64,000 nt of DNA, taken from positions 1 to 64,000 of the forward strand of contig NZ_JABBGJ010000013.1 of NCBI RefSeq assembly GCF_012927345.1. Direction: 5' to 3'. Position 1 is the first letter of the stretch; the number at the start of each line of letters is the position of its first letter. The notes beneath the pieces are model-generated. The model saw nothing but the letters and a program-made list of their open reading frames with translations. It searched no databases and had not been told where the DNA came from. Position numbers and translations under genes: made by a program. Of this stretch, positions 45,381 to 54,815 are shown in pieces. Source of the stretch: Paraburkholderia polaris (lineage in GTDB: Bacteria; Pseudomonadota; Gammaproteobacteria; Burkholderiales; Burkholderiaceae).

Positions 45381-46865
45381 ATGACGCGCGAATCATGGAG
45401 TACCCAGGCCGCCCAACTCTGCATTGAAGGCCGCGCCTTCATCGACGGTAAACTCAGCGATGCGCACGACAGCGCGACGTTTGCTTGCACCAGCCCGATC
45501 GATGGGCGCATGCTCGCCCAAGTGGCACGTTGCGGCGAAGAGGAGGTGAATCAGGCGGTTCGCGCCGCGCGGCGCTGCTTCGAAAGCGGCGTATGGCGAG
45601 ACTTGGAACCTCGCGCGCGCAAGAGCGTACTGCTGCGCTGGGCAGAGCTCGTAGTCCAGCAGGCGGATGAAATTGCCTTGCTCGAAACGCTCGATACAGG
45701 CAAGCCGATCGCCGATACCACGAACGTGGACATTCCGTCAGCCGCTTACTGCATCAGCTGGTTTGCGGAAGCCATCGACAAGGTCGGCGGCGAGGTGGCG
45801 CCCACCAGCACGCATCTGCTGGGGCTGGTGACGCGTGAACCGGTGGGCGTCGTAGCTGCCGTCGTTCCGTGGAATTTTCCAGCACTCATCGCGATATGGA
45901 AATGTGCACCGGCACTCGCATGCGGCAATAGCGTCGTGCTCAAACCGTCGGAGAAATCGCCGTTGAGTGCAATCCGGCTGGCCCAACTCGCCATCGAAGC
46001 CGGACTGCCGCCGGGCGCGCTCAACGTTGTGCCTGGGTTCGGAGACACAGGACAGGCGCTTGCAACTCATATGGATGTCGACTGCATCGCGTTTACTGGA
46101 TCGACGGCGGTAGGCCGCAAGATCGCGCGGTACGCCGCCGAATCCAATCTCAAGCGTGCCTGGCTCGAATTGGGCGGCAAGTCGCCTCAGATCGTGCTGC
46201 CCGACTGTCCCGATCTCGACCGTGCGGCACGCACGGTCGCCCATGCGGTGTTCTACAACACTGGGCAGATGTGCACAGCAGGTTCGCGCCTGCTGGTCCA
46301 TCGCGATATCAAAGGCGAGTTCGTCGAACGGGTGCTCGCCGCCGCGCAGGGCTATGCGCCGGGCAATCCACTGTCACCGGATACACGCATGGGCAGCCTG
46401 ATCGATGCATCGCAAGTCGATCGAGTTTTGAGTTATATCCAGCAGGGGCGCGACGAGGCCACGCTACTGACAGGTGGTCTACGCGCGTTAAACGGCAGCG
46501 GCGGTCAATATATCGAACCGACGGTATTCGATTGTCCGCGCGCCGATATCGCTCTCGTGAACGAGGAAATCTTTGGTCCCGTGCTGTCAGTCGTGACGTT
46601 CGACTCGCTGGACGAAGCAGTCGCCCTTGCCAACGATACGGTGTACGGGCTCGCCGCATCGGTCTGGAGCGCCGACCTTTCGACTGCACACGAAACGGCA
46701 CGCCGACTGCGCGCCGGTACCGTGTGGGTCAACTGCTATGAGGAAACCGACAACATGAACTTCCCGTTCGGCGGTTTCAAGGAATCGGGCAACGGTCGCG
46801 ACAACTCGCTGCACGCATTGGAAAAATACACCGAGTTGAAATCGACCATTGTCAAACTGCGGTGA
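45381..46865 (+). CDS. NAD(P)-dependent aldehyde dehydrogenase, PuuC/KauB-like
   Basis: A 494-residue ALDH with all catalytic residues: N165 (VVPWNF), K188 (LKPSE), E263 (WLELGGK) and C298 (NTGQMCTAGSR). The C-terminus FPFGGFKESGNGRDNSLHAL resembles PuuC and Pseudomonas KauB, which oxidise omega-amino and 4-guanidinobutyraldehyde. It would turn the AruI product into 4-guanidinobutyrate. It is coupled with the thioesterase gene and preceded by the operator pair C/D. Specificity is inferred from context. Confidence 0.88.
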   Translation: MTRESWSTQAAQLCIEGRAFIDGKLSDAHDSATFACTSPIDGRMLAQVARCGEEEVNQAVRAARRCFESGVWRDLEPRARKSVLLRWAELVVQQADEIALLETLDTGKPIADTTNVDIPSAAYCISWFAEAIDKVGGEVAPTSTHLLGLVTREPVGVVAAVVPWNFPALIAIWKCAPALACGNSVVLKPSEKSPLSAIRLAQLAIEAGLPPGALNVVPGFGDTGQALATHMDVDCIAFTGSTAVGRKIARYAAESNLKRAWLELGGKSPQIVLPDCPDLDRAARTVAHAVFYNTGQMCTAGSRLLVHRDIKGEFVERVLAAAQGYAPGNPLSPDTRMGSLIDASQVDRVLSYIQQGRDEATLLTGGLRALNGSGGQYIEPTVFDCPRADIALVNEEIFGPVLSVVTFDSLDEAVALANDTVYGLAASVWSADLSTAHETARRLRAGTVWVNCYEETDNMNFPFGGFKESGNGRDNSLHALEKYTELKSTIVKLR

Positions 46866-47487
46866 CGGTGCTGTACAGTCGGGCAGTAGGTTTGGGTCGT
46901 CGTATTGAACCCGAAACACCGACTGCCCTGTTGCCCAGCGACCGTCGTCGGTTTGGCTGCGGTGAAAATTGCGATCAACGAACTGATTAACCTGTCGACC
47001 TCGTCGATTCGACAGACCACGATGCGTCGCAGCAGCGCTGCCAGTAATCTCCACCCGATCTGCACCCTGCTTTCGCTGTCATTCGTCGCAGACGACGCAA
47101 GACACGATTGGCAAACCCGAAGCATGTTGTCCACCAGTCCCAGGTGCCGTTGCCTCCGCCGCCATTTCCCTTCTCATTCATAGAGTTGAAACGAAGTGTT
47201 GCGCCCATGCGCATCAACAGTTCCATGGGCCATTTACAATGCGCGGCCAAGGACAGGTCATACCATTGAGCAGTACCGCCGCTCAATGCACTGCTCTGCA
47301 ACTGCCCTAGTCCAGCTGTACATTCAGTTGCACATGGGCCGAAGCTTGAGTCAGATGGCGCCGCGCGACGCAGTACGTCCCCAACCGAGATATTGACCCG
47401 GTATTATTTGGCGCCTAACGCCCCCGATGGCCGACGATCGGCGTCGGGATGATCGGTTAAATCGTGCCGAAGCAAGGAGACACAAGG
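46866..47487. other. no gene recognised between the aldehyde dehydrogenase and the PucR regulator
   Basis: Overlapping frames exist on both strands but none shows a family motif. A proline-rich reading (VPLPPPPFPF) around 47150 is not convincing. It may be old mobile-element sequence and also holds the PucR promoter. Confidence 0.35.
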
Positions 47488-49065
47488 GTGGGATTAACAG
47501 TTGAAGAGGCATCCAGTATCGGAGGGATGCGACAAGGACGTCTTCTCGCAGGCAAGAAGGGACTCTCGAACATTGTGAGCCACGTTAACGTGCTCGAGGC
47601 CGTTACCGAGGACGATGACCATTGGGATATCCGAAACCACCTGTTCCTGACGACTTTCAACTTTGCAGGCAACGACACAAATCGACAGGTTGAATTAATC
47701 AGACAATTGAGCCGAGGCGGATGCGTTGCACTCGTCTTCCAGGTCGGGCTCGTTGCCCCTTTGCGACCGGCGGTTTTGCACGCAGCTGATGAACTCTCGC
47801 TTCCGCTTTTTGAACTGCCTTTGAGTGTGGATTACGCAGATATTCTTACCCCGCTCATTTGCGCGGTTCAGGGCGAAAACGGCTATCTCGTCCGCGAAGC
47901 AAGCCTCGTTCAGCAACAACTCCTGAAGGAAATGCTGAACGGCGGCGGATTGGGTTCTCTCGTTTCCTTGCTCGCCGGTCATTTTCGAAGGTCAGTGGCT
48001 GTAGTTGACAATCGAGGCGTGCTCTATGCATCTTCCGACGATTGGGTCGGTGCCGACGTGATTGCCCATTTGCCGCAGTATGTCGCGCCTGCCAAGACCA
48101 TCGTCAGAAGGTCTGCCTGGATCACGGCACTTGCCCGCCGGCCCGACATCCCGATCGAGGGATTCCTGATTGTGAATTCTCCCGACGCAGTTGCTCCGTC
48201 TGCTCTCGAGGCCGCGATGCTGGATCAGGGCGCTGCGCTTCTGACATTGGAACTCGCCAAGCTTCGGGTAGCAGACGAGACGTACGCCGAGCCTTTCAGA
48301 ACCTGGATGAGATATCTCTTGGCAGGTGACTTTGAAACTGCTCGAACATTTGCTTCGGCGCAGTCTCTGGACCTCGCGTCTTTGCGTGTGGCAGTGATGT
48401 TTCAGCGTGTTCAACCGTCGCAGGAAAGTTGGACATCGGGAGACCCGGAAACGCGTAGCGCCTGGCAGGCGATATATGCGACGGAAGAAAAACCCCTCGT
48501 CTTCGAGTGGGAAGGCCGCCTGCTTTGGCTACCGTCTATCGCTCCCAGTGCTTCGCTTGCGGAAGTTCGAATCGCGGTCGATACCAAAGTCCGACGGGTG
48601 TGGGACCGGCTGGTAGACAACGGGATTGCCGTATGGCGCATCGCGTCCGGCGCGCCGGTCGGATCCGCTAATCTGCTGCACCAGAGCGTGCAGGATGCCG
48701 AGGCCGTGTTTGCACTCGATACACCTGAACATGTCAATGGCCCCGTGGCCTATGACGATGTGGCAATCGACATCCTGTTTCGGCAGATCGTTTCGCAACC
48801 GGCCGCGCAAAGGTGGGTGGAGAGCGTTGTCGGAAGACTCGCATCGCACGACCTGCTGCAACGAAGCGAGCTTGTCCTGACGCTCGAGACGTTTTTCGAT
48901 TCCGGACAGTCTCACAAACTGGCCGCCCATCGTCTAGGTATTCACCCTAAAACGCTCAAGTACCGCCTCGACAAAATAGAACAGATCATGGGCGGCTTAC
49001 CCATCCGGGATGGCTCGCAGTTCGCATTACATCTCGCCCTGAAGCTGTCCCGGAGTTCTGGCTAA
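47488..49065 (+). CDS. PucR-family transcriptional regulator
   Basis: A 525-residue regulator. The N-terminal PucR domain occupies about 5-120 (LLAGKKGLSNIVSHVNVLEA, then ALVFQVGLVAPLRPAVLHAA). A GGDEF-like middle follows. The C-terminal HTH_30 is RSELVLTLETFFDSGQSHKL, then AAHRLGIHPKTLKYRLDKIE. The frame is open from 47464; the GTG at 47488 has AAGGAG 8 nt upstream. PucR proteins usually activate catabolism of purines, allantoin or similar N-compounds. It precedes the DUF917/hydantoinase/transport genes and is their likely regulator. Confidence 0.92.
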   Translation: MGLTVEEASSIGGMRQGRLLAGKKGLSNIVSHVNVLEAVTEDDDHWDIRNHLFLTTFNFAGNDTNRQVELIRQLSRGGCVALVFQVGLVAPLRPAVLHAADELSLPLFELPLSVDYADILTPLICAVQGENGYLVREASLVQQQLLKEMLNGGGLGSLVSLLAGHFRRSVAVVDNRGVLYASSDDWVGADVIAHLPQYVAPAKTIVRRSAWITALARRPDIPIEGFLIVNSPDAVAPSALEAAMLDQGAALLTLELAKLRVADETYAEPFRTWMRYLLAGDFETARTFASAQSLDLASLRVAVMFQRVQPSQESWTSGDPETRSAWQAIYATEEKPLVFEWEGRLLWLPSIAPSASLAEVRIAVDTKVRRVWDRLVDNGIAVWRIASGAPVGSANLLHQSVQDAEAVFALDTPEHVNGPVAYDDVAIDILFRQIVSQPAAQRWVESVVGRLASHDLLQRSELVLTLETFFDSGQSHKLAAHRLGIHPKTLKYRLDKIEQIMGGLPIRDGSQFALHLALKLSRSSG

Positions 49066-49331
49066 CGAGTCAGCTGCGCTGCCGTCGGCACCGCAACCTC
49101 ACTGGAAGCGCACTATCCCGACGAGATAAACGACCGGCGTTTGGTTACGTATCTTGTCCAATGACCATCTGAATTTGGTGCTCGACTATCACCAACGAGA
49201 CGCCGGGCGCAATGCGCCTTCGGCTTTGTGGTGAAACCAGAGAACCGAGACGATTCAGCAAATGGAACAATGGACGAAGCAACCGGCCAACGCGCCGGGA
49301 ATCGCATGCCAATCCACGAGTGGAGGTGCGC

Positions 49332-50423
49332 ATGCGATTTCTCGATGAGGATGCAGTCAAAAACATCGCTTTGGGCGCAGCGGTCCTAGGCACGGGCGGC
49401 GGCGGCGATACGGCCGTCGGTCTTTTCATGGCCTTGGAGGAAATCCGGCGCAACGGTCCGATCGAGCTACTCGACGTACAGGAAGTGCCTTCCGATGCGT
49501 TGATTTTGCCGACGTCGATGATGGGCGCGCCGGCCGTATCCATCGAGAAACTGCCATCAGGACGCGAGTTAGACACTGTGTTTGACGACATGGAGTCTGC
49601 GCTCGGGAAAAAGGCATTCGCGACGATGCCGGTAGAAATCGGTGGAGGAAACGCGCTCGTCCCTCTCATTCTGGGTGCGCGCAGAAAACTACCCGTCGTG
49701 GACGCGGATGCAATGGGCCGGGCATTTCCCGAATACCAGATGGTTTCCTTTCATCTCCACGGACTCGGCGCACGCATAGCGACGTTCGCAGATGAGCGTG
49801 GAAATCGTGCCACCGTCCACCCCATCGATGGAGAGTGGGGCGAACGCATTTGCCGCCCCTTGGTCGATGCAATGGGCGCAAACGCGACCGTGTGCGACTT
49901 CCCGCTCAACGGCGAGGAAGTCCGCCGCTGCGCGATACCTGGCACCGTCACTCAGGCGGAAGCAGTCGGCGCGCTGATTTCAGGTACCAGTCAACGAACG
50001 GCCGACACGGTGGTTTCCGACCTCGTTTCAGCCTTAAACGGCTACCTGCTGATCGAAGGTAAGATCGTTGATCTGAAACGTCACACGAAGGGTGGATTCA
50101 CGCGAGGTTCGATGGTGATTGAGGGGGTCGAGCGAGATAGCGGCCGCCGCGTGACCGTCAATTTCCAGAATGAATTTCTGGTCGCAAAGGACGAGGTCAA
50201 TGTACTTGCGACGACGCCCGATCTGATTACGCTCGTTGACCGCGAAACTGCGCGGGCGGTCCCTACCGAGACGCTTGCGTACGGTATGCGCGTCGCCCTT
50301 CTCGCTTGTCCTTGCCACGCCCAATGGCGCACGAATATAGGCATTAAGACGACTGGCCCCCGTTATTTTGGCTATGGCGTCGACTATGAACCGGTCGAGC
50401 AGATCGCCAGGAGGCTGGCATGA
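49332..50423 (+). CDS. DUF917 family protein
   Basis: A 363-residue protein matching DUF917 (PF06032): RFLDEDAVKNIALGAAVLGT, GTGGGGDTAVG, PTSMMGAPAVSIEKLPSG, PVEIGGGNALVPL and VVDADAMGRAFPEYQM. The function of DUF917 is not established to my knowledge; its genes usually stand beside hydantoinase A-like genes. GGAGG lies 5 nt before the ATG at 49332, which decides the start. It overlaps the hydantoinase gene by 4 bp, so the products probably act together. Confidence 0.88.
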   Translation: MRFLDEDAVKNIALGAAVLGTGGGGDTAVGLFMALEEIRRNGPIELLDVQEVPSDALILPTSMMGAPAVSIEKLPSGRELDTVFDDMESALGKKAFATMPVEIGGGNALVPLILGARRKLPVVDADAMGRAFPEYQMVSFHLHGLGARIATFADERGNRATVHPIDGEWGERICRPLVDAMGANATVCDFPLNGEEVRRCAIPGTVTQAEAVGALISGTSQRTADTVVSDLVSALNGYLLIEGKIVDLKRHTKGGFTRGSMVIEGVERDSGRRVTVNFQNEFLVAKDEVNVLATTPDLITLVDRETARAVPTETLAYGMRVALLACPCHAQWRTNIGIKTTGPRYFGYGVDYEPVEQIARRLA

Positions 50424-51982
50424 CTGCCTATCGGATTGGTATTGATGTCGGGGGTACAAACACGGACGCCGCGATCCTCGACGAAAATCTCAGATGCATA
50501 GCGACCGCAAAGGTGTCGACGACCGACGACGTCTTCGGCGGAGTGCGTGCTGCGATTAATACGCTGCTGTCCGAGACCGGCATCGCCGCGCGCGATATCG
50601 GGTTGGCGATGCTGGGCACGACACACTGCACCAACGCCATCGTTGAGCGCAAGCGCCTTCAGCGAGTTGGATTGCTGAGACTGGCCGGTCCTGCCACGGC
50701 AGCTGTCCCACCGTTGGCTAACTGGCCCGAGGACCTCGCAGCAGCAGTCGCACTGAAGTGGCAGATCGTGGGCGGCGGTTACGAGTACGACGGTCGCATC
50801 CTCAGTCAATTAGTTGAAGATGAGATTCGCGCAGTTGCTCGCGAATGGCGAGGAAATGTCGACGCCGTTGCTATCTGTGGCGTGTTCTCCAATATCAATA
50901 GCGAGCAGGAATGCCTCGCTGAGCAGTGGATCCTCGAAGAACTGGGCCCGATAAGCATCACCCTGTCGCACCGAATCGGCTCCCTGGGATTTCTGCCGCG
51001 TGAAAATGCCTCTATTTTGAACGCTGCGCTTGGCGAAGTGATGGGCGACGTGATTTCCGGCTTCGCAGAAGCACTAAAGGCGACCAAACTCGACCACGTG
51101 CGCGCCCTGATCGGGCAAAACGACGGCACGCTTATGTCTGCGGATGTTGCACGTACGTTCCCCGTTCTTACAATAGGATGCGGGCCGACCAACTCTCTAA
51201 AGGGCGCAGCCTTTCTCTCCGGCAGAAAAGACGCGATTGTCGTTGATGTCGGCGGAACGACTGCCGACATCGGCATGCTGTCCAAAGGCTTTCCGCGTCA
51301 ATCCGCGCTTGCCGTCGATATTGGCGGGGTGCGGACGAACTTCAGAATGCCGGACATCATCTCTCTCGCGGTAGGAGGAGGCACCGTCATCACGAAAGAT
51401 TCAACGGGCGAACCGGTAATTGGCCCGCAAAGCGTCGGCTATAGATTGACGACGGAAGCGATGGTATTCGGCGGAAAGACTTTGACTTTGACCGACATTT
51501 CAACTGTTCTAGGGGTCGGTCTTCGCATAGGAAATTGCGTCCCCGATGTCCCGGCTACATTCTGCAGCCGAGCATTCGACAGTGTATTGAAGCGGCTCGC
51601 CACAGGGGTCGATCGCATCAGGACCAATGCCGCTCCCCTACCCGTGATCCTGGTTGGCGGCGGAAGCGCGTTGTTCCCTGACCATATCGACGGAACCGAC
51701 GAAGTCATCCGGCCCGCAAACTTCGGCGCCGCCAATGCGATCGGGGTAGCCATCGGAGATGTCAGCGGGGAGGTTGACCGCATCGTCACCATGCGTGATG
51801 AAATCCGTGAGCAGACTTTGGCGTCGTTGCGAAATGAGGCAATTCAGGCCGCCATCCTGGCCGGAGCCGACCCGGCCACCGTCGAAGTGCTCGAACAGGA
51901 GGACATACCTCTCTCCTATCTGCCTGGCAATGCAACACGGATTCGATTCAAGGTCGCCGGGCGTCTCCTTTCTCGTGCGTAA
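50420..51982 (+). CDS. hydantoinase/oxoprolinase family protein (HyuA-like, short form)
   Basis: A 520-residue ASKHA-fold protein. The phosphate-binding motif RIGIDVGGTNTDAAIL is at the start, with a second at IVVDVGGTTADIGML (about 275). A glycine-rich SLAVGGGTVI follows. ATP-dependent hydantoinase/oxoprolinase subunits A are longer (about 690), so the C-terminal domain is absent, as in DUF917-linked members. It probably hydrolyses a cyclic amide with ATP or carboxylates/phosphorylates a substrate; which one is not known. Confidence 0.88.
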   Translation: MTAYRIGIDVGGTNTDAAILDENLRCIATAKVSTTDDVFGGVRAAINTLLSETGIAARDIGLAMLGTTHCTNAIVERKRLQRVGLLRLAGPATAAVPPLANWPEDLAAAVALKWQIVGGGYEYDGRILSQLVEDEIRAVAREWRGNVDAVAICGVFSNINSEQECLAEQWILEELGPISITLSHRIGSLGFLPRENASILNAALGEVMGDVISGFAEALKATKLDHVRALIGQNDGTLMSADVARTFPVLTIGCGPTNSLKGAAFLSGRKDAIVVDVGGTTADIGMLSKGFPRQSALAVDIGGVRTNFRMPDIISLAVGGGTVITKDSTGEPVIGPQSVGYRLTTEAMVFGGKTLTLTDISTVLGVGLRIGNCVPDVPATFCSRAFDSVLKRLATGVDRIRTNAAPLPVILVGGGSALFPDHIDGTDEVIRPANFGAANAIGVAIGDVSGEVDRIVTMRDEIREQTLASLRNEAIQAAILAGADPATVEVLEQEDIPLSYLPGNATRIRFKVAGRLLSRA

Positions 51983-51998
51983 GCCACTTCCCATATTC

Positions 51999-53135
51999 AT
52001 GGATCTATCAAAAATCATGGTACCCAAACCTCACCTGAAAGCAATACGAATTGCGATTTCATGCGTGTCTGTGGCAATGGCGTTCTGCGGACTAGCAAGG
52101 GCCGACGACGGAAATTCTCTCCATATCTACAATTTCTCCCAGAACATAGCGCCTGGCACCATCGAAAAGTTTGAGAAGGAAACGGGCATCAAGGTCACCT
52201 ACGACGTCTACGATTCAGACGACACGCTCATGACCAAGTTGCTCGCCGGCGGATCGGACTACGACATCGTGGTACCCAGCAACAACTATTTCGCCAAGGA
52301 GAAAGAGGCGGGTATTTTCGCGAAAATTGATCTGTCCAAGCTTTCGAAGCTAAAGAATCTTGATCCGCAAATTGTCGAACTTATCAAAGCGAACGATCCA
52401 AAGGGGGAATACGGCGTTCCATACATCTGGGGTATCACAGGTATCGCCTACAACATCACAGAGGTAAAAAAACGCGTAGGCGCCGACGCCCCGCTGGACA
52501 GCTGGGACATGATCTTCGATCCAAAGTGGGCCGGAAAGCTGAAATCTTGCGGCCTCTCCTTGCAAGACAACGGCGGGGAAACTTTTCAGGACGCGCTGTT
52601 CGGTGCGAAGCTCAATCCCGACACCACGGATCCTAAAGACTTCAAGGTAGCGCTCCAGACGCTGAAAGCGATCCGTCCATCCATCACCCAGTTCAGTTCA
52701 AACAGTTATATAGACGACCTCGCCGGAGGCGACATTTGCGCAGCAGTAGCCTATTCAGGCGATGCTCAAACTGCCAAGTTACAGGCAAAGGCCGCCGGCC
52801 GGAAATTCGATCTAACATTTGTTATACCCAAGGAAGGTGCCCCACTCTGGGTCGATATGTTTGCCATCCCTGCTGCATCTTCCCACAAGGAAAACGCGAC
52901 GAAGTTCATTGATTTCATGCTCCGCCCAGACGTCGCGGCAGCACAAACAAACGAACTCAAATATCCAACGTCGGTGGGTGCCGCCCGACCTTTGATCGAC
53001 CCCAAGATCATCAACGACACCGCGATCTATCCCCTGCCCCAGGACATGAAGAGGGTGATCATGGAGAAACCGCTGCCTATTGCCGTTATGCGTCAGATCA
53101 ATCGGGATTATCTGGAGCTCAAGGCAGGCCGATAA
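51999..53135 (+). CDS. polyamine-type ABC transporter substrate-binding protein (PotF/PotD family)
   Basis: A periplasmic binding protein with a signal peptide (AIRIAISCVSVAMAFCGLARA) and the PotD/PotF fold: LHIYNFSQNIAPGTIEKFEK, YDSDDTLMTKLLAGGSDYDI, VVPSNNYFAKEKEAGIF and VPYIWGITGIAYN. Two starts are possible, ATG 51999 and ATG 52017; neither has a clear ribosome-binding site. It should deliver putrescine-like or other cationic ligand to the permeases encoded at 55967-57800. The hydantoinase neighbour suggests a cyclic or N-carbamoyl compound may be carried instead. Confidence 0.9.
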   Translation: MDLSKIMVPKPHLKAIRIAISCVSVAMAFCGLARADDGNSLHIYNFSQNIAPGTIEKFEKETGIKVTYDVYDSDDTLMTKLLAGGSDYDIVVPSNNYFAKEKEAGIFAKIDLSKLSKLKNLDPQIVELIKANDPKGEYGVPYIWGITGIAYNITEVKKRVGADAPLDSWDMIFDPKWAGKLKSCGLSLQDNGGETFQDALFGAKLNPDTTDPKDFKVALQTLKAIRPSITQFSSNSYIDDLAGGDICAAVAYSGDAQTAKLQAKAAGRKFDLTFVIPKEGAPLWVDMFAIPAASSHKENATKFIDFMLRPDVAAAQTNELKYPTSVGAARPLIDPKIINDTAIYPLPQDMKRVIMEKPLPIAVMRQINRDYLELKAGR

Positions 53136-53141
53136 GACTTC

Positions 53142-53166
53142 GAGACGTCGCCGCCGGCGGCGTCTC
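53142..53166. terminator. hairpin between the binding-protein and porin genes
   Basis: GAGACG and CGTCTC enclose the self-complementary CCGCCGGCGG. No T run follows. It starts 7 bp after the stop codon and may lower read-through or stabilise the binding-protein transcript, giving it higher expression than downstream genes. Confidence 0.5.
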
Positions 53167-53234
53167 AAACGAGATATCGAATATCTCTCAAATACATCGC
53201 ATACCTAAATAAATAAACACTCGGGATTCGCGTA

Positions 53235-54719
53235 ATGAAGAAAATAATAGGAGCATTGTTGATTGCCGGTTTGCCTGGCGTTTCGCACGCAGATACCAGC
53301 ATCGACGAACTGAAATCGGAGCTGCTCACTCTTCAGCGGAAGGTTGATGACCTTGAAAAGTCGGCGGCCGCAGCCGCCTCCGCAAAGCCGCAGAACCCGG
53401 ACCCGGGTGTGTCAGCCACTGAATTTGCCTCGCTTAAGCAACAGGTAGCCAAACAGGATTTGCAGGTCGAGACCTTGAGCACTGCCGCCAGTGAAGGTCC
53501 AACCGCGGGCCTTTCTGTTACAGGTTATCTCGACCCGGTATACCTCTACAATCGAAACGCCCGTAGCGGCGGGTTCTCCTTCCTGGACCATAACAGTGCA
53601 TATACGTATTACAACGGAAATGCAGGAGATGTTTATCTGGATATCAAGAAGACATTTGGCGTCGGCCCACTAGCGCCCTCTGCAGAAATCCAGATCCAGC
53701 CAAACCGTGGCGCGGGCAATACCACGCTCGACGGCGCGAAGGGTAACAACATGTTCAACACGGCCTTCGTGACGATTCCGCACGACGACGCGAATCAGTT
53801 CGTGGCCGGCTTGATGCCCAGTTTGGCGGGATATGAGTATCAGCAATCGAACACGTTGCCGACGCTCACGCACAACCTCTTATACGACTTCAGTATTCCC
53901 GGATATTTTGTTGGAATTGGCTACAACGGCTCACACGGCGAGTACACGTGGAAGGTTATTCTAGGCAATGAACAGAATCTGACGCATGCAGCAACCGCAT
54001 CGGACTCAAGCGCACGTCTTCATACAAACCTCACGCCGATGATCAACTGGCGGATTGACCGGTCCAAGGGTGCGTGGGATTGGGGTTGGTCGGCCGCTGT
54101 TGGTCGACAGCTGATTTATTCCGGCAATGCTGCAGGGGATTGCACGTCAGGAGGGTTCGGCTATAACTGCTCAAGCAGTGGTGCGTTTTCGACCTACATG
54201 TTCACGGAGATCGACGCTTCGTACGCGGTCGCCGATTCCACCTTCAATGCCGAGTTCGATCTAGGCAACCAGAAACACGCTGCATGGAACGGCGGCGATG
54301 CGACCTGGTGGGGCTTCTCGCTCCTGTACACCCAAAAGTGGCGCCTCCCGACTATCGGCTTAATGGGATTCGCGGCGCGCTGGGACTATCTTAACGACAG
54401 CAAAAACGGCGGCGGCGGCGGAAATACTTATGTAGGGGGATCGTCTATTGCCGGCTCAGCATCGCCTGGAACAGACGGCCTCAATGGATTTGGTATCGAT
54501 CCCGCGTGCCTCGCTTCGTCCAATAACAACGGGCAAAGTTGTAAAGGTGCAAACCATCAGGATATAGCGCTGGACCTGATGTTCTACCCGGCCGTGAGTT
54601 ACACAGTTAAGGTCGAATACAGACATGACTGGTCAAATCGCAATGTTTTCCAAAGAGCAGACGGCTCCTGGCGAAAGAGCAACGACGTGATTGGCACGAC
54701 GCTCGTCTATACCTTCTGA
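53235..54719 (+). CDS. outer-membrane beta-barrel protein, DUF3138-like putative porin
   Basis: A 494-residue protein with a signal peptide (KKIIGALLIAGLPGVSHA), a coiled-coil segment at about 23-85 (LKSELLTLQRKVDDLEKSAA) and a long beta-barrel ending in the aromatic residue of LVYTF, as outer-membrane proteins do. It resembles Burkholderia DUF3138 proteins by its overall pattern. It probably lets the substrate of the adjacent ABC system cross the outer membrane. The two-cysteine loops (GDCTSGGFGYNCSS) may form disulphides. Confidence 0.75.
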   Translation: MKKIIGALLIAGLPGVSHADTSIDELKSELLTLQRKVDDLEKSAAAAASAKPQNPDPGVSATEFASLKQQVAKQDLQVETLSTAASEGPTAGLSVTGYLDPVYLYNRNARSGGFSFLDHNSAYTYYNGNAGDVYLDIKKTFGVGPLAPSAEIQIQPNRGAGNTTLDGAKGNNMFNTAFVTIPHDDANQFVAGLMPSLAGYEYQQSNTLPTLTHNLLYDFSIPGYFVGIGYNGSHGEYTWKVILGNEQNLTHAATASDSSARLHTNLTPMINWRIDRSKGAWDWGWSAAVGRQLIYSGNAAGDCTSGGFGYNCSSSGAFSTYMFTEIDASYAVADSTFNAEFDLGNQKHAAWNGGDATWWGFSLLYTQKWRLPTIGLMGFAARWDYLNDSKNGGGGGNTYVGGSSIAGSASPGTDGLNGFGIDPACLASSNNNGQSCKGANHQDIALDLMFYPAVSYTVKVEYRHDWSNRNVFQRADGSWRKSNDVIGTTLVYTF

Positions 54720-54815
54720 GCATTGATCCCCACTCGAGGCGTACGTCGCTCCCCACGGCGCGATGCACGCCCCATCCAGTCAACGCAATCTCCATTTCAG
54801 ACGGCTCATACATTC

